From Vibrio anguillarum (GTDB taxonomy: Bacteria; Pseudomonadota; Gammaproteobacteria; Enterobacterales; Vibrionaceae): a stretch of DNA of 64,000 bases. The stretch is from NCBI RefSeq assembly GCF_001989995.2, contig NZ_JAHGUP010000012.1:1-64000 (forward strand). The letters are read 5' to 3'. A program made the translations under genes and the position numbers. A model generated the notes under the pieces. The model ran no database searches and was not told the DNA's origin. It worked only from the letters and a program-made list of their open reading frames with translations. Below, piece after piece: positions 11,126 to 22,071 of this stretch (positions are counted from its first letter, which is position 1; each line of letters opens with the position of its first letter).

Positions 11126-12019
11126 ATGATGGCGGACTTTCCAACGATTGAAGCATATGTCGGGCAAACGCCTTTAGTTCGCTTGCAGCGACTGGCGGCT
11201 CACACCTCAAGCACCGTATTGGTCAAGCTAGAAGGCAATAACCCAGCAGGTTCAGTCAAAGATCGCCCAGCGCTCAATATGATAGTGCAAGCAGAGCGTC
11301 GCCAAGAGATCCAACCGGGCGATACCATCATTGAAGCGACCAGCGGCAACACGGGTATTGCGCTGGCAATGGCGGCCGCCATCAAAGGCTACAAAATGAT
11401 TTTAATCATGCCAGATAATGCTACCCAAGAGCGTAAAGACGCAATGAAAGCGTATGGTTGTGAGCTCATTTTAGTCAGCAAAGAGCAAGGCATGGAAGGA
11501 GCGCGCGATTTAGCATTAAAAATGCAAAGTGAAAGCAAAGGAAAAGTACTCGATCAATTCAATAACCCCGACAATCCGCAAGCTCATTTTGATTCTACTG
11601 GCCCAGAAATTTGGCAACAAAGCCACGGGGAAATCACCCACTTTGTCTCAAGTATGGGCACAACGGGCACCATCATGGGCACTTCTCGCTATCTAAAAAC
11701 GCAAAATCCAGAGATAAGCATTGTCGGTTTACAACCAGCAGAAGGCAGTGCAATTCCGGGCATTCGCCGCTGGCCTCAAGCTTATTTACCCGGCATTTTT
11801 GAATCATCACGTGTTGATGTGGTACTCGATATCGAAGAGCAAGATGCCATCAATACGGCTCGTGCTTTGGCAACCCAAGAAGGTATTTGCGCTGGCGTCA
11901 GCTCTGGAGGCGCCGTTTTCGCTGCGTTACAAATCGCGCAACAAAATCCCGGAGCGGTGGTTGTCGCCATCATTTGCGATCGAGGCGATCGTTATCTCTC
12001 ATCCGGTCTTTTTTCTTAG
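11126..12019 (+). CDS. cysM: Cysteine synthase B (O-acetylserine sulfhydrylase B)
   Basis: PLP enzyme making cysteine from O-acetylserine and sulfide, or S-sulfocysteine from thiosulfate. The PLP lysine lies in NNPAGSVKDRPALNMI, the phosphate-binding loop is EATSGNTGIALAM, and the substrate loop is SSMGTTGTIMG. The length of about 297 residues and the GLQPAEGSAIPGIRRW segment are typical of CysM rather than CysK. The frame is open from 11036, but the ATG at 11126 has an AAGGACA site and gives the family N-terminus. It stands divergent to the sulfate importer, so sulfur uptake and assimilation genes are paired. Confidence 0.94.
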   Translation: MMADFPTIEAYVGQTPLVRLQRLAAHTSSTVLVKLEGNNPAGSVKDRPALNMIVQAERRQEIQPGDTIIEATSGNTGIALAMAAAIKGYKMILIMPDNATQERKDAMKAYGCELILVSKEQGMEGARDLALKMQSESKGKVLDQFNNPDNPQAHFDSTGPEIWQQSHGEITHFVSSMGTTGTIMGTSRYLKTQNPEISIVGLQPAEGSAIPGIRRWPQAYLPGIFESSRVDVVLDIEEQDAINTARALATQEGICAGVSSGGAVFAALQIAQQNPGAVVVAIICDRGDRYLSSGLFS

Positions 12020-12261
12020 ATCGAATCTCCAACCCAACGGGCTAATCAGTGCTGACGCGCTCATCACTTTTTAGCCCTTGGCTTTGCTTCCACATCAGCA
12101 TCCCTTGATTGCTCAGCAATAGCGAAGTTTGTTATCCTCTCCAACTATTTAAATGCATGTTCTGACGATTCTTTCTAACTCATGTCAGAGCTAAGGCCGC
12201 TGCCATTCCTGTAGGGTGGTCATTTTCACAGTCAGCCATTGATAATCGAGTGACGAATAAC

Positions 12262-14850
12262 ATGAGCAAATCCAGCGCATCTTCCGCCGAGTCTTCACCA
12301 CAGCACACCCCGATGATGCGGCAATATCTGCAATTGAAAGCCGAAAATCCCGATATTCTGCTCTTTTATCGGATGGGCGATTTCTACGAGCTGTTTTACG
12401 ATGACGCTAAACGCGCATCGCAATTGCTGGAAATATCACTCACCAAACGCGGTGCTTCTGCGGGTGAGCCTATTCCAATGGCGGGCGTTCCCTATCACGC
12501 CGTGGAAGGTTACTTAGCGAAATTGGTACAGCAGGGCGAATCCGTCGCGATTTGTGAACAAATTGGCGATCCTGCCACCAGCAAAGGCCCCGTTGAGCGT
12601 AAAGTGGTGCGGATTGTCACGCCCGGCACGGTCACGGATGAAGCCTTACTCTCTGAGCGAATCGATAACTTAATTGCCGCCATCTACCACCACGATGGTC
12701 GCTTTGGCTACGCAACCTTAGACATCACTTCAGGGCGCTTCCAACTGAGCGAGCCAGAAACCGAAGAGGCGATGGCCGCCGAACTGCAACGCACCGCACC
12801 GCGCGAACTGCTCTTCCCTGAAGATTTCACGCCAGTCACTTTAATGGGCAATCGCAAAGGCAACCGTCGCCGCCCTATTTGGGAATTTGAGTTAGAGACA
12901 GCAAAACAGCAGTTGAACCAACAATTTGGTACGCGTGATTTGGTCGGTTTTGGCGTAGAACAGGCAAAACTGGGCTTATGCGCCGCTGGCTGCTTGATTC
13001 AATACGTGAAAGATACGCAGCGCACTGCACTGCCTCATATTCGTTCACTGACGTTTGATCGCCAAGATCACTCGGTGATCTTAGATGCCGCCACGCGCCG
13101 TAATTTAGAGATCACGCAGAACTTGTCCGGTGGCTTTGATAACACCTTAGCGGAAGTGCTCGATCACTGCGCCACCCCAATGGGCAGCCGCATGCTCAAA
13201 CGCTGGTTACACCAACCTATGCGCTGTATTGATACGCTGAATCAACGCCTTGATGCGATCGGCGAGTTGAAACAGCTTGCTCTGTTTAGTGAATTACAAC
13301 CTGTGCTGAAACAGATTGGCGATATTGAACGTATTCTTGCTCGTTTGGCATTGCGTTCCGCTCGCCCAAGAGACTTAGCACGCCTGCGACATGCGATGCA
13401 GCAATTGCCGCAGCTCAGTGAAATACTGCAACCCTTGTCGCAACCCCACTTAGTTCAGTTAACTCATCATGTACAGCCATTGGATGAGCTGTGCACACGG
13501 CTTGAGCGAGCGATCAAAGACAACCCACCAGTTGTGATTCGTGATGGTGGCGTGATTGCCGATGGCTACAGCGCCGAACTGGATGAATGGCGTGATTTAG
13601 CCAACGGCGCAACCGAATACTTGAATAAATTAGAAGCTGAAGAGCGCGAACGTCACGGCATTGATACGCTCAAAGTCGGCTACAACGCGATTCACGGTTT
13701 CTACATTCAAGTCAGCCGTGGCCAAAGTCACCTTGTTCCTCCCCACTATGTGCGCCGCCAAACGCTGAAAAATGCCGAGCGGTATATTATTGCCGAGCTA
13801 AAAGCGCATGAAGATAAAGTGCTCAACTCGAAATCAAAAGCACTAGCAGTGGAAAAGCAGCTTTGGGAAGAGTTATTTGACTTATTGTTGCCTCATTTAG
13901 AGCAGATGCAAAACCTTGCATCTTCGCTATCGCAGCTCGATGTGTTGCAAAACCTTGCCGAGCGCGCTGAAAGCTTAGATTACTGTCGCCCGACCTTAAG
14001 TAAAGAGCCAGCGATCCATATCCAAGCGGGCCGTCACCCTGTCGTTGAGCAAGTGATGAATGACCCCTTCATTGCCAACCCAATTGAGCTCAATCCGCAA
14101 CGAAAAATGTTGATCATTACCGGGCCTAACATGGGCGGTAAATCGACCTACATGCGCCAAACTGCATTGATTACTTTATTAGCGCATATCGGTTGTTATG
14201 TGCCAGCAGAAGCAGCACACATCGGTTCGATTGACCGCATCTTCACCCGCATTGGTGCATCGGACGATCTCGCCTCTGGTCGCTCTACTTTCATGGTTGA
14301 AATGACCGAAACTGCCAACATTTTGCATAATGCGACACAAAATAGCTTGGTATTGATGGATGAAATTGGCCGCGGCACCAGTACCTATGATGGGTTATCA
14401 CTGGCTTGGGCAAGTGCACAATGGCTCGCAAGCCAAATTGGCGCGCTAACGCTATTTGCCACTCATTATTTTGAACTGACCGAGCTGCCAAACCAGCTAC
14501 CTCACTTAGCCAACGTGCATTTAGATGCCGTGGAACATGGCGATAGCATTGCCTTTATGCATGCGGTTCAAGAAGGGGCGGCAAGTAAATCTTACGGCCT
14601 AGCAGTGGCAGGTCTTGCTGGCGTGCCTAAAACCGTGATCAAAAACGCGCGCGCTAAACTGTCGCAGCTTGAATTACTAAGCCAGCAACAACCTAATAGC
14701 AGTAAAAGCTCAACTGTAGATATTGCTAATCAACTCAGTTTGATCCCAGACCCAAGCGAAGTCGAACAGGCATTAGCAGCTATTGATCCTGACGATCTAA
14801 CGCCTCGCCAAGCATTAGAAGCGCTTTATCGCTTGAAGAAGCTAATGTAA
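12262..14850 (+). CDS. mutS: DNA mismatch repair protein MutS
   Basis: Recognises base mismatches and recruits MutL. The mismatch-contacting motif is [18 protein letters not shown] (Phe-X-Glu), and the central clamp and lever domains follow. The ATPase has Walker [16 protein letters not shown] (about residue 616), Walker [17 protein letters not shown] and the helix-turn-helix dimerisation tail. A C-terminal beta-clamp/tetramerisation region ends in [17 protein letters not shown]. The start is set at the ATG at 12262; a GTG four codons earlier is also possible. It converges on rpoS; mutS-rpoS linkage is an old enterobacterial and Vibrio arrangement. Confidence 0.97.
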   Translation: MSKSSASSAESSPQHTPMMRQYLQLKAENPDILLFYRMGDFYELFYDDAKRASQLLEISLTKRGASAGEPIPMAGVPYHAVEGYLAKLVQQGESVAICEQIGDPATSKGPVERKVVRIVTPGTVTDEALLSERIDNLIAAIYHHDGRFGYATLDITSGRFQLSEPETEEAMAAELQRTAPRELLFPEDFTPVTLMGNRKGNRRRPIWEFELETAKQQLNQQFGTRDLVGFGVEQAKLGLCAAGCLIQYVKDTQRTALPHIRSLTFDRQDHSVILDAATRRNLEITQNLSGGFDNTLAEVLDHCATPMGSRMLKRWLHQPMRCIDTLNQRLDAIGELKQLALFSELQPVLKQIGDIERILARLALRSARPRDLARLRHAMQQLPQLSEILQPLSQPHLVQLTHHVQPLDELCTRLERAIKDNPPVVIRDGGVIADGYSAELDEWRDLANGATEYLNKLEAEERERHGIDTLKVGYNAIHGFYIQVSRGQSHLVPPHYVRRQTLKNAERYIIAELKAHEDKVLNSKSKALAVEKQLWEELFDLLLPHLEQMQNLASSLSQLDVLQNLAERAESLDYCRPTLSKEPAIHIQAGRHPVVEQVMNDPFIANPIELNPQRKMLIITGPNMGGKSTYMRQTALITLLAHIGCYVPAEAAHIGSIDRIFTRIGASDDLASGRSTFMVEMTETANILHNATQNSLVLMDEIGRGTSTYDGLSLAWASAQWLASQIGALTLFATHYFELTELPNQLPHLANVHLDAVEHGDSIAFMHAVQEGAASKSYGLAVAGLAGVPKTVIKNARAKLSQLELLSQQQPNSSKSSTVDIANQLSLIPDPSEVEQALAAIDPDDLTPRQALEALYRLKKLM

Positions 14851-14869
14851 CAATCTGATATTACAAATA

Positions 14870-14902
14870 AAAAAGGCATCGATTTTAAGTCGGTGCCTTT
14901 TG
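14870..14902 (+). terminator. Terminator between mutS and rpoS
   Basis: Hairpin AAAAGGCATCGA / TCGGTGCCTTTT with A-rich and T-rich flanks. It can act in both directions, but it is closest to the end of mutS. Confidence 0.8.
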
Positions 14903-14917
14903 TGCTTTTATGCAATA

Positions 14918-14965
14918 GTTTTATAAATCAACGGTTTTATAAATCAATGGTTTTATGAATCAAGG
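14918..14965. repeat. Three 16-bp tandem repeats
   Basis: Three consecutive near-identical copies of GTTTTATAAATCAAYG (period 16; the third copy has one change to TTATGAATC). They lie between the mutS/rpoS terminator and the rpoS stop codon. No known regulatory role. They fall in the 3' region of the rpoS transcript. Confidence 0.85.
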
Positions 14966-14982
14966 TCTTGTTGAACCAACCT

Positions 14983-15984
14983 TTAGTCGTATTCAACATT
15001 AAACAGCGCTTCCATGTTCAAGCCTTGTTTAACTAAGATCTCTCTCAAACGACGTAGACCTTCCACTTGAATTTGACGAACTCGTTCACGGGTTAAGTTA
15101 ATTTCGCGCCCGACTTCTTCTAAGGTGGACGGTTCATAACCTAATAGTCCAAAACGGCGTGCAAGTACCTCTTTTTGTTTTGGGTTCAGTTCATCTAACC
15201 AATTCAGTAGTGATTCACGGATATCATCATCTTGCGTAGAAATTTCAGGATCAGAGTTGTTCGCATCTGGGATGATATCGAGTAGTGCTTTGTCACCATC
15301 GCCGCCAATCGGTGTATCAACAGAACTGATACGCTCGTTCAGACGCAGCATTTTACTGACATCTTCTACTGGCTTATCCAGTTGGAACGCAATTTCTTCT
15401 GCGGTAGGTTCATGATCTAACTTCTGCGATAGCTCGCGAGCCGTGCGAAGGTAGATATTCAACTCTTTAACGACGTGAATTGGCAAACGGATAGTGCGCG
15501 TTTGGTTCATTAATGCACGTTCAATGGTTTGACGGATCCACCAAGTAGCATAGGTTGAGAATCTAAAGCCACGTTCTGGATCAAATTTTTCTACCGCGCG
15601 GATCAAGCCTAAATTACCCTCTTCAATTAGATCGAGTAAAGCCAAGCCACGATTACCATAACGGCGAGAAATTTTAACGACCAAACGTAAGTTACTTTCG
15701 ATCATGCGTTTACGAGCAGCTTCATCGCCTCTCAGTGAACGACGAGCATAAAGTACTTCTTCTTGAGCTGTTAATAATGGAGAAAAACCAATCTCGCTAA
15801 GATACATCTGTGTTGCATCTAAGCTTTTTGTTGACGCATCAAATCCTTCTTTGGCATCTTCGATTTGAACATCGTCATCGCTTTGGCTTTTAGTGGTGGT
15901 GAGTTCTTCATCAACCTCAATCGAATCCATGATCTCTTGGTCTTCAAACTCTTCGACTTTCGTTACTGCATTGCTGATACTCAT
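14983..15984 (-). CDS. rpoS: Stationary-phase sigma factor RpoS
   Basis: Directs RNA polymerase to general-stress promoters. The 333-residue sigma-70 family protein has region 1.2 ([21 protein letters not shown]), region 2 ([38 protein letters not shown], with [13 protein letters not shown]), region 3 and region 4 ([28 protein letters not shown]). The acidic N-terminus is shorter than in RpoD, and the [17 protein letters not shown] motif marks it as RpoS. It lies downstream of nlpD, which in this group usually contains the main rpoS promoter. Confidence 0.97.
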   Translation of the reverse strand: MSISNAVTKVEEFEDQEIMDSIEVDEELTTTKSQSDDDVQIEDAKEGFDASTKSLDATQMYLSEIGFSPLLTAQEEVLYARRSLRGDEAARKRMIESNLRLVVKISRRYGNRGLALLDLIEEGNLGLIRAVEKFDPERGFRFSTYATWWIRQTIERALMNQTRTIRLPIHVVKELNIYLRTARELSQKLDHEPTAEEIAFQLDKPVEDVSKMLRLNERISSVDTPIGGDGDKALLDIIPDANNSDPEISTQDDDIRESLLNWLDELNPKQKEVLARRFGLLGYEPSTLEEVGREINLTRERVRQIQVEGLRRLREILVKQGLNMEALFNVEYD

Positions 15985-16056
15985 AGCGCCTCCCCCTGGC
16001 GAGCTAGCAAGACATTACTACTTTCTAATGTCGCTACATGACTCTTTCAAGTATGT

Positions 16057-16992
16057 TTACGGTAAGTAGCGTTTTGGATTCACCGACTTACCTTGATAAC
16101 GAATTTCAAAGTGTAAACGAACACTACTGGTTCCTGAGCTGCCCATGGTTGCTATTTTTTGGCCAGCTTTAACACTTTGTCCTTCTTTTACCAGTAACCG
16201 ATCGTTATGAGCATAAGCACTGAGGTAGTTATCGTTATGTTTAACAATCACAAGATTGCCGTAACCTCTTAATGCATTTCCCGAATAGACAACGGTTCCT
16301 GCAGCAGTTGATAAAATGGATTGACCACGCTGTCCTGCGATATCGATCCCTTTATTTCCTTGATCGCCTGCTGAAAAGTTTTTAATTATTCTCCCTTGTG
16401 TCGGCCATAACCATTTTGAAACTTTATCATCTTTTGGTTTAGCAAAGGTTACATTAGCATTAACATTTTGCTTACCTTTTGAATCAACATACTCTTTTGA
16501 TTTCGATTGTTCAACTACCTTAGGAGGATCTTTCTTTGCGACTTTGGTCGAAGAACTTGCGGCATTAGATCCACTATTTTGATTAGAGTTTTTACTCACT
16601 CCGTCTACAACCATTGGGGGGGAAACTAAGCCAGCCATTGTGCTCGAAGGGGTTGCAGCCACAATGACTTCTGTTACACCACTACCACCGTAAGCAGGAG
16701 GCGTGTAATTGGGGATCCATAATTTGAGTTTTTGACCGGGATGAATGGTGTAAGGTTTTTTTAAATTATTGAAACGGATCAAGTCGTTTACATTTTTATC
16801 TGTGACGTAAGATATAAAATAGAGCGTATCGCCTTTTTGCACTTCGTAAAAACTGCCGCGATAACTACCACGAGGAATGGCATTATAGTCTTTATTGAGC
16901 CCAGAAACGGGTGCAGGAGTATGAGCAGCACATCCGATAAGGACGCTACTAATTAGCACCATTATTACTCTGTTTCTTAGGTTACTCATCAT
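16057..16992 (-). CDS. nlpD: Murein hydrolase activator NlpD (lipoprotein)
   Basis: Outer-membrane lipoprotein that activates amidases at the division septum. It has a lipobox at ISSVLIGC (lipidated Cys about residue 21), a LysM domain (YEVQKGDTLYFISYVTDKNV to HPGQKLKL), a low-complexity Ser/Lys linker and a C-terminal LytM (M23) domain. The LytM zinc site is degenerate: NKGIDIA replaces HxGxD and RLHFEIR replaces HxHFE. That is the expected inactive, activator-type form. The start overlaps the pcm stop codon, where two ATG codons lie in tandem (16992 or 16989). Confidence 0.94.
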   Translation of the reverse strand: MMSNLRNRVIMVLISSVLIGCAAHTPAPVSGLNKDYNAIPRGSYRGSFYEVQKGDTLYFISYVTDKNVNDLIRFNNLKKPYTIHPGQKLKLWIPNYTPPAYGGSGVTEVIVAATPSSTMAGLVSPPMVVDGVSKNSNQNSGSNAASSSTKVAKKDPPKVVEQSKSKEYVDSKGKQNVNANVTFAKPKDDKVSKWLWPTQGRIIKNFSAGDQGNKGIDIAGQRGQSILSTAAGTVVYSGNALRGYGNLVIVKHNDNYLSAYAHNDRLLVKEGQSVKAGQKIATMGSSGTSSVRLHFEIRYQGKSVNPKRYLP

Positions 16993-16994
16993 CA

Positions 16995-17621
16995 CTAAGC
17001 TAAATCACCGGCAACTAAAGGAACAAAACGCACCATCTCAATGGTGTTAGAAATAAAATCATCGCCTTGGCGAACTATTTTCAATAACTGTTGCTCACTA
17101 CTGCCGACAGGGATCACTAAACGGCCACCTTCCGCAAGCTGATCAAGCAGCGCATTTGGGACAAATTCGGCCGCTGCCGTAACAATGATCGCATCAAAAG
17201 GAGCTTTAGCATCCCAGCCCAACCAGCCATCACCATGCTTAGTGGAGACGTTATAAATATCCAGTTGCTTTAAACGACGCTTCGCGTCCCACTGCAATGA
17301 CTTGATCCGTTCAATCGAATACACGTGCTCAACCAACTGGGCAAGCACAGCGGTTTGATAACCCGATCCTGTGCCAATTTCTAAGACCTTACTCTGCGGC
17401 TCAAGTTCTAAAAGCTGCGTCATTTTTGCCACAATGTAAGGTTGTGAAATCGTTTGTCCTTGGCCTATCGGCAAGGCATTGTTGTCATAGGCTTGATGCA
17501 TCATCGCCTGAGAAACAAAGCTTTCTCTTGGCAAACAATGAATGGCATCCAAAACGGTTTGATCTTGGATACCATTCGCGATCAGAAATTCAATTAATCT
17601 GTCGGCATGTGGATTGGCCAT
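16995..17621 (-). CDS. pcm: Protein-L-isoaspartate O-methyltransferase
   Basis: Uses S-adenosylmethionine to methylate isoaspartyl residues in aged proteins for repair. The 208-residue protein has the family motifs [21 protein letters not shown], the SAM-binding [15 protein letters not shown] (about residues 82-96) and GGRLVIPVG. The start codon overlaps the surE stop by one base, and the end overlaps the nlpD start, so the block surE-pcm-nlpD is translationally coupled. Confidence 0.97.
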   Translation of the reverse strand: MANPHADRLIEFLIANGIQDQTVLDAIHCLPRESFVSQAMMHQAYDNNALPIGQGQTISQPYIVAKMTQLLELEPQSKVLEIGTGSGYQTAVLAQLVEHVYSIERIKSLQWDAKRRLKQLDIYNVSTKHGDGWLGWDAKAPFDAIIVTAAAEFVPNALLDQLAEGGRLVIPVGSSEQQLLKIVRQGDDFISNTIEMVRFVPLVAGDLA

Positions 17622-18367
17622 TACCCTTTTTCCTTCAACCAGTTATCCATACTTGGCAGTGACTCGTGAGCCGTAAGATCAACCTGCAACGGCGTCAAGG
17701 AGACATAGCCATGCTCAATCGCATAGAAATCAGTCCCTTGCCCTGCATCTTGCTCTTTACCCGGAGGACCTAACCAATAAATATCATGCCCACGAGGATC
17801 TTTCTGCTTAATCATACTTTCTGCGTGATGGCGAGCACCTAAACGCGTCACTTGAATACCCGTTAACTCCTCAAATGGACGATCTGGTACGTTCACATTC
17901 AATAATCTATTGGTTGGGATCGGGGCATTGAGATGCTGTTCGACCAACTGGCGCGCTATCTGCGCTGCCGTAGTAAAATTAGCCGTCCCGACCAGTGAAA
18001 ACGCGATCGCTTGCACCCCAAGAAAGTGCCCTTCCATCGCCGCCGCAACCGTGCCCGAATAGAGCACGTCATCGCCCAAATTCGCACCATGATTGATGCC
18101 TGTCAGCACCAAATCAGGCAGATCATCTTTGAGCAGTTCATTGAGTGCAAAATGCACACAATCGGTTGGTGTGCCTTGCACTGAATAGGTATTAGGTGCA
18201 ATGAGATCCACACGAAGCGGCTGCTCTAATGTCAGCGAATTGGAGGCTCCTGACCGATTACGATCCGGCGCGACAATCACGATCTCGGCGAGATCCGCCA
18301 GCGCGCGTGCTAGGGTATTTAAACCTTGCGCATATACACCATCATCATTGCTTAATAAAATCTTCAT
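17621..18367 (-). CDS. surE: 5'/3'-nucleotidase SurE
   Basis: Metal-dependent nucleoside monophosphatase. The metal-binding [13 protein letters not shown] is at the N-terminus (Asp8, Asp9), followed by [17 protein letters not shown] and [36 protein letters not shown] completes the active site. The 248-residue length is normal. It lies 12 bases after truD and overlaps pcm. Confidence 0.97.
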   Translation of the reverse strand: MKILLSNDDGVYAQGLNTLARALADLAEIVIVAPDRNRSGASNSLTLEQPLRVDLIAPNTYSVQGTPTDCVHFALNELLKDDLPDLVLTGINHGANLGDDVLYSGTVAAAMEGHFLGVQAIAFSLVGTANFTTAAQIARQLVEQHLNAPIPTNRLLNVNVPDRPFEELTGIQVTRLGARHHAESMIKQKDPRGHDIYWLGPPGKEQDAGQGTDFYAIEHGYVSLTPLQVDLTAHESLPSMDNWLKEKG

Positions 18368-18379
18368 CGAGTTTTATCC

Positions 18380-19423
18380 TTAGAACTCGCGTTCAACCGC
18401 TATCTCTTCAACCAATTCGCGAATGACTGAGGTAGCAAAACTTCCTGCATCTAAATCAAAACGTAACGTCACATTGTCTTGTTCAACTGTCCAAGAAAGA
18501 TTCTGAGGCTTAAGCATCAGCGCCCGGCGCTCATGACGCATACGATTGCTGCGGATCAGTGCCATCAAGTCAGGTTCAGCATCAAGGTGAACTTGTTCTA
18601 AATCTAAAGCCTCACCTTGTGTCGGTAGTGCGTTATCGCCCGCCAAAGCAGCACTTATTTGCACTTCATTCAATGCCAGTTTGTTATTGAGATCGGTAAG
18701 ATTCGCCAAGGTAACTAAGGTCGTTTTCTCTCCCTCAAGTGCGATATCTCCTTCGATAAATTGGTGTAACTTATCTTGCTCGATACGGGCAGAGACAATT
18801 TGGTTGAAAATCCACGAACGGGCCGCCGAAAGATACAAACTGCGCTGATTTTGGTTACGTGAACGCACGTTCTCTTTTCCCCAGCGACGCGCTTCACTGA
18901 GGTTATTGCCGTGATTGCCAAAACGTTGGCTACCAAAATAATTAGGCACACCGTGCGTGGCGATGTGCTCTAATCGCGTCACGACTTCGCCGGTGTCGGT
19001 GACTTCAGAAAGCGTGATTTCAAAATGATTGCCAACTAAATCTCCGGGGCGCAACTTTTTATTGTGACGCGTAGTTTCCAGAATTTCGATGCTCGGATAT
19101 TGAGCCAAAAACTCGGTGAAATCTGGCGTCTCACCTTTTGGTAAATGCACACTGAGCCACTGCTGCGTAACCGCATGACGATCTTTCAGACCAGCCCAAC
19201 TCACATCTTTTGATTTCACACCACATGCTTTAGCCAATTCATTGACCACAAAACTGGTATTTTCACCGGTTTTACGAATATGAACCATTAAGTGCTCGCC
19301 GCTTCCTGCCAGTTCGAATCCTAAGTCTTCAATCACTTTAAAGTGCTCTGGCTTGGCTTTTAGTTTGGCTTTAGCGGCTGGTTTACCACAAAGGTAAGCC
19401 AATGAAGATAATATATCTGACAT
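18380..19423 (-). CDS. truD: tRNA pseudouridine(13) synthase TruD
   Basis: Isomerises U13 of tRNA-Glu. The catalytic aspartate lies in SWAGLKDRHAVTQQWLSVHLP, and NYFGSQRFGNHGNNLSEA is the conserved TruD loop. The frame is open from 19477, but the ATG at 19423 (MSDILSSLAYLCGKP) fits the family N-terminus and has a GGATGAAA site before it, giving 347 residues. The gap of about 210 bases to ispF is larger than in E. coli, so truD may have its own promoter here. Confidence 0.94.
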   Translation of the reverse strand: MSDILSSLAYLCGKPAAKAKLKAKPEHFKVIEDLGFELAGSGEHLMVHIRKTGENTSFVVNELAKACGVKSKDVSWAGLKDRHAVTQQWLSVHLPKGETPDFTEFLAQYPSIEILETTRHNKKLRPGDLVGNHFEITLSEVTDTGEVVTRLEHIATHGVPNYFGSQRFGNHGNNLSEARRWGKENVRSRNQNQRSLYLSAARSWIFNQIVSARIEQDKLHQFIEGDIALEGEKTTLVTLANLTDLNNKLALNEVQISAALAGDNALPTQGEALDLEQVHLDAEPDLMALIRSNRMRHERRALMLKPQNLSWTVEQDNVTLRFDLDAGSFATSVIRELVEEIAVEREF

Positions 19424-19634
19424 GTTTTCATCCGTCGCTGACGCGAGTTGGCGGTAATAATAAAAACAGCGACGCATGAGCCGCTATTGCGCGTTACTGA
19501 GCGTGCCATTCGTTGGCGGAAGTCCATCAATAACGTGTTTTTACATAGAAGGAGAGGCAAGTGAATTGCCATTACCTCTTCAATTTGCTGGGTCGTTTTA
19601 TTAAGGCAATATTATGCTTTGATCAACCGTGCAT

Positions 19635-20120
19635 TTAATCTGTAGTACATTTGATCAATAAGACAACCGCTTCGCAAGCAATACCTTCTTTGCGCCCAGT
19701 GAAACCAAGGCGCTCGGTTGTGGTTGCTTTGACGTTAATATTATCTAGCGTCGTTTCAAGATCTTGCGCAATGGCAGCGCACATCGCTTCAATATACGGC
19801 GCCATCTTCGGCGCTTGCGCGATAATGGTGACGTCGGCATTTCCTAAACGGTAGCCTTGCGCTTTCACACGGCGATAGACATCTTTCAATAATTCACGGC
19901 TATCTGCCCCTTTCCATTTATCATCGGTATCGGGGAAATGGCGGCCAATATCACCTGCGGCAATCGCGCCAAGCAGCGCATCACTTAAAGCATGCAAGGC
20001 GACATCACCATCGGAATGAGCAATTAAGCCTTGCTCATAAGGAACGGCAATTCCCCCAATGATGACTGGGCCTTCACCGCCAAATTTATGAACATCAAAA
20101 CCGTGGCCAATTCTAATCAT
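19635..20120 (-). CDS. ispF: 2-C-methyl-D-erythritol 2,4-cyclodiphosphate synthase
   Basis: MEP isoprenoid pathway enzyme forming the cyclic diphosphate. The zinc ligands are in [13 protein letters not shown] and [19 protein letters not shown], and the C-terminus carries [28 protein letters not shown]. The 161-residue length is normal. Its start overlaps the end of ispD by 8 bases, as in many gammaproteobacteria. Confidence 0.97.
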   Translation of the reverse strand: MIRIGHGFDVHKFGGEGPVIIGGIAVPYEQGLIAHSDGDVALHALSDALLGAIAAGDIGRHFPDTDDKWKGADSRELLKDVYRRVKAQGYRLGNADVTIIAQAPKMAPYIEAMCAAIAQDLETTLDNINVKATTTERLGFTGRKEGIACEAVVLLIKCTTD

Positions 20121-20844
20121 GGTTATTTCCTATTGCGGCTAGTGAAGAAGTACGACCTAAATAAAACTCAGCTAAAGCGAGATCTTCGGGTTGCGTAATT
20201 TTGAGATTATCCGCCCGCCCAGCGACCAACGCTGGATGTAACCCTTGCCACTCCATTGCGGATGCTTCATCTGTGATGATGACTTGCTGATCTAACGCGT
20301 CCGACAAAGCCTCAAAAAGCGGCTTGGCTCTAAACATCTGGGGGGTGAGTGCATGCCATAATGCGACGCGATCAACGGTATGATCAATGTTGTTTTCGCC
20401 ATCAGCACGCTTCATTGTGTCTCGAACGGGTGCAGCTAAAATCGCACCTACCGGATGCTCTTTAGCTGTCGTAATCAATCGGTCAATATCTGCAAAAGTA
20501 AGACAAGGCCGCGCTGCATCATGCACGAGAACCCATTCACCTAGGGAATTAGCTAAAACATATTGCAGCGCCGAGAGCACTGAGTCGGCTCGCTCTTGAC
20601 CACCGCTGACACGAATAACATTGGGGTTAGTGGCTAATGGCAGAGCAAAATAGTAAGGATCATCGTCACTGACGGCGACAACAACGCGATCAATATTAGG
20701 GTGCGCGAGCAGCGTCGCTATTGTGTGTTCGAGAACGGTTTTGTTGTGTATGGTTAAATACTGTTTCGGACGATCCGCTTGCATTCGGCTGCCAACACCA
20801 GCAGCCGGTACAATCGCGGTAAGAGAAAGCGTACTGTGCGGCAT
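20113..20844 (-). CDS. ispD: 2-C-methyl-D-erythritol 4-phosphate cytidylyltransferase
   Basis: Adds CMP to MEP in isoprenoid synthesis. The nucleotide-binding [21 protein letters not shown] is at the N-terminus, with [27 protein letters not shown] and [10 protein letters not shown] later. The 243-residue protein directly abuts ftsB upstream and overlaps ispF downstream. It is the enterobacterial ftsB-ispD-ispF arrangement. Confidence 0.97.
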   Translation of the reverse strand: MPHSTLSLTAIVPAAGVGSRMQADRPKQYLTIHNKTVLEHTIATLLAHPNIDRVVVAVSDDDPYYFALPLATNPNVIRVSGGQERADSVLSALQYVLANSLGEWVLVHDAARPCLTFADIDRLITTAKEHPVGAILAAPVRDTMKRADGENNIDHTVDRVALWHALTPQMFRAKPLFEALSDALDQQVIITDEASAMEWQGLHPALVAGRADNLKITQPEDLALAEFYLGRTSSLAAIGNNHD

Positions 20845-21126
20845 TTATTGACTATCCTCACCGACCAATCGATAGAAAGTTTCACCTTCTTTTATCATTC
20901 CTAATTCATGACGCGCTCGCTCTTCAATCGCGTCCAATCCTTGTCGTAAATCATCAATTTCGACGAACATTTCCGAATTTCGTAGCGTTAGGTTTTCGTT
21001 TACTTGTTGCTGCACGTCAATTTCATCGACAATGGTTCGATAATCAGCAATGCCATTTTTACCGAGCCACAAATCGTACTGTAATAAACCGAATAATAAC
21101 GCCAATGTCACCGCAAAAAGTCGCAT
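20845..21126 (-). CDS. ftsB: Cell division protein FtsB
   Basis: Small bitopic membrane protein that bridges FtsL and FtsQ in the divisome. One N-terminal membrane helix ([20 protein letters not shown]) is followed by a periplasmic coiled coil. The family signature [23 protein letters not shown] is present as [20 protein letters not shown] use the ATG at 21126; the open frame begins five codons earlier (MVIDV), and neither start has a strong ribosome binding site. It abuts ispD. Confidence 0.93.
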   Translation of the reverse strand: MRLFAVTLALLFGLLQYDLWLGKNGIADYRTIVDEIDVQQQVNENLTLRNSEMFVEIDDLRQGLDAIEERARHELGMIKEGETFYRLVGEDSQ

Positions 21127-21255
21127 CACATCTATAACCATTCAAAACGCTCACTATGAAAGAGAACGTAAACGATAAACAAAGCGTGCTGTTTAAAAAA
21201 AGTGACGCTCTAACACAGCACGAAAATGATGGCTATTTATACCACAAGCCTTTAT

Positions 21256-22059
21256 TTAACTCATCATTAGGAACGCAAATAAGCCGCCACCCAGAATTAA
21301 ACGGTAAATGACAAACGGAGTCATACCCATTTTAGAAATCAGTTTTAAGAAGAAATGGATACAAATATAAGCACTGATAAAGGAGGTCAGGATACCCGTC
21401 ATTAAGAAACCGACATGCACAGGTTCGCCACTGGTCACCAGCTTTAACCCTAAATAACCACCCGCCAAAACAATGATGGGAATCGACATCAAGAAAGAAA
21501 AACGCGCGGCCGCTTCACGAGTAAAACCAAGATACAACGCCGCAGTGATGGTCGCTCCTGAGCGAGAGGTACCGGGGATAACCGCAACTGCTTGTGCCAA
21601 ACCAATTATCAGCGATTTTTTCCAATCTGCTTGGTATTCATCATCCGCTAATGGAGCGTTTTTATCGACATACCACAGTAATAGACCAAAAATAATAGTG
21701 GTGGTTGCTATCACCCAAGCACTGCGTAGGTAGAGTTCAACAATATCTTTCATAAAAAAGCCGAAAATACAGGCAGGGATGGTTGCTAGTACGATCATCC
21801 ATGCCAGTTTCGATTCTTTACTGCGCTCGCCTTTAAAAATCGAGGCAAAAAAAGCGCGCAGTAAAGTCACGACTTCTTTCCTAAAATAGATAACCACGGC
21901 AGCTAATGTGCCGACATGCACCGCCACATCAAAGGCAAGACCTTGATCTTCCCAGCCTAAAATGGCTGAAGGCAAAATTAAATGGGCGGAGCTGGAGATA
22001 GGTAAAAATTCGGTTAAGCCTTGAATCAAAGCCAAAAAAAACGCTTCTAAATAACTCAT
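21256..22059 (-). CDS. uppP: Undecaprenyl-diphosphate phosphatase UppP (BacA)
   Basis: Integral membrane enzyme that recycles the undecaprenyl carrier for wall synthesis and gives bacitracin tolerance. The 267-residue protein has about eight membrane segments. The signatures [17 protein letters not shown] (active-site Glu and Ser) and [18 protein letters not shown] are both present. It lies 12 bases after folK on the same strand. Confidence 0.97.
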   Translation of the reverse strand: MSYLEAFFLALIQGLTEFLPISSSAHLILPSAILGWEDQGLAFDVAVHVGTLAAVVIYFRKEVVTLLRAFFASIFKGERSKESKLAWMIVLATIPACIFGFFMKDIVELYLRSAWVIATTTIIFGLLLWYVDKNAPLADDEYQADWKKSLIIGLAQAVAVIPGTSRSGATITAALYLGFTREAAARFSFLMSIPIIVLAGGYLGLKLVTSGEPVHVGFLMTGILTSFISAYICIHFFLKLISKMGMTPFVIYRLILGGGLFAFLMMS

Positions 22060-22071
22060 TACTGACTCTTA

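Noticed and set aside
19360..19572. Open frame across the truD-ispF gap
   Set aside because: Overlaps the start of truD in another frame, with no ribosome binding site and no protein-like pattern.
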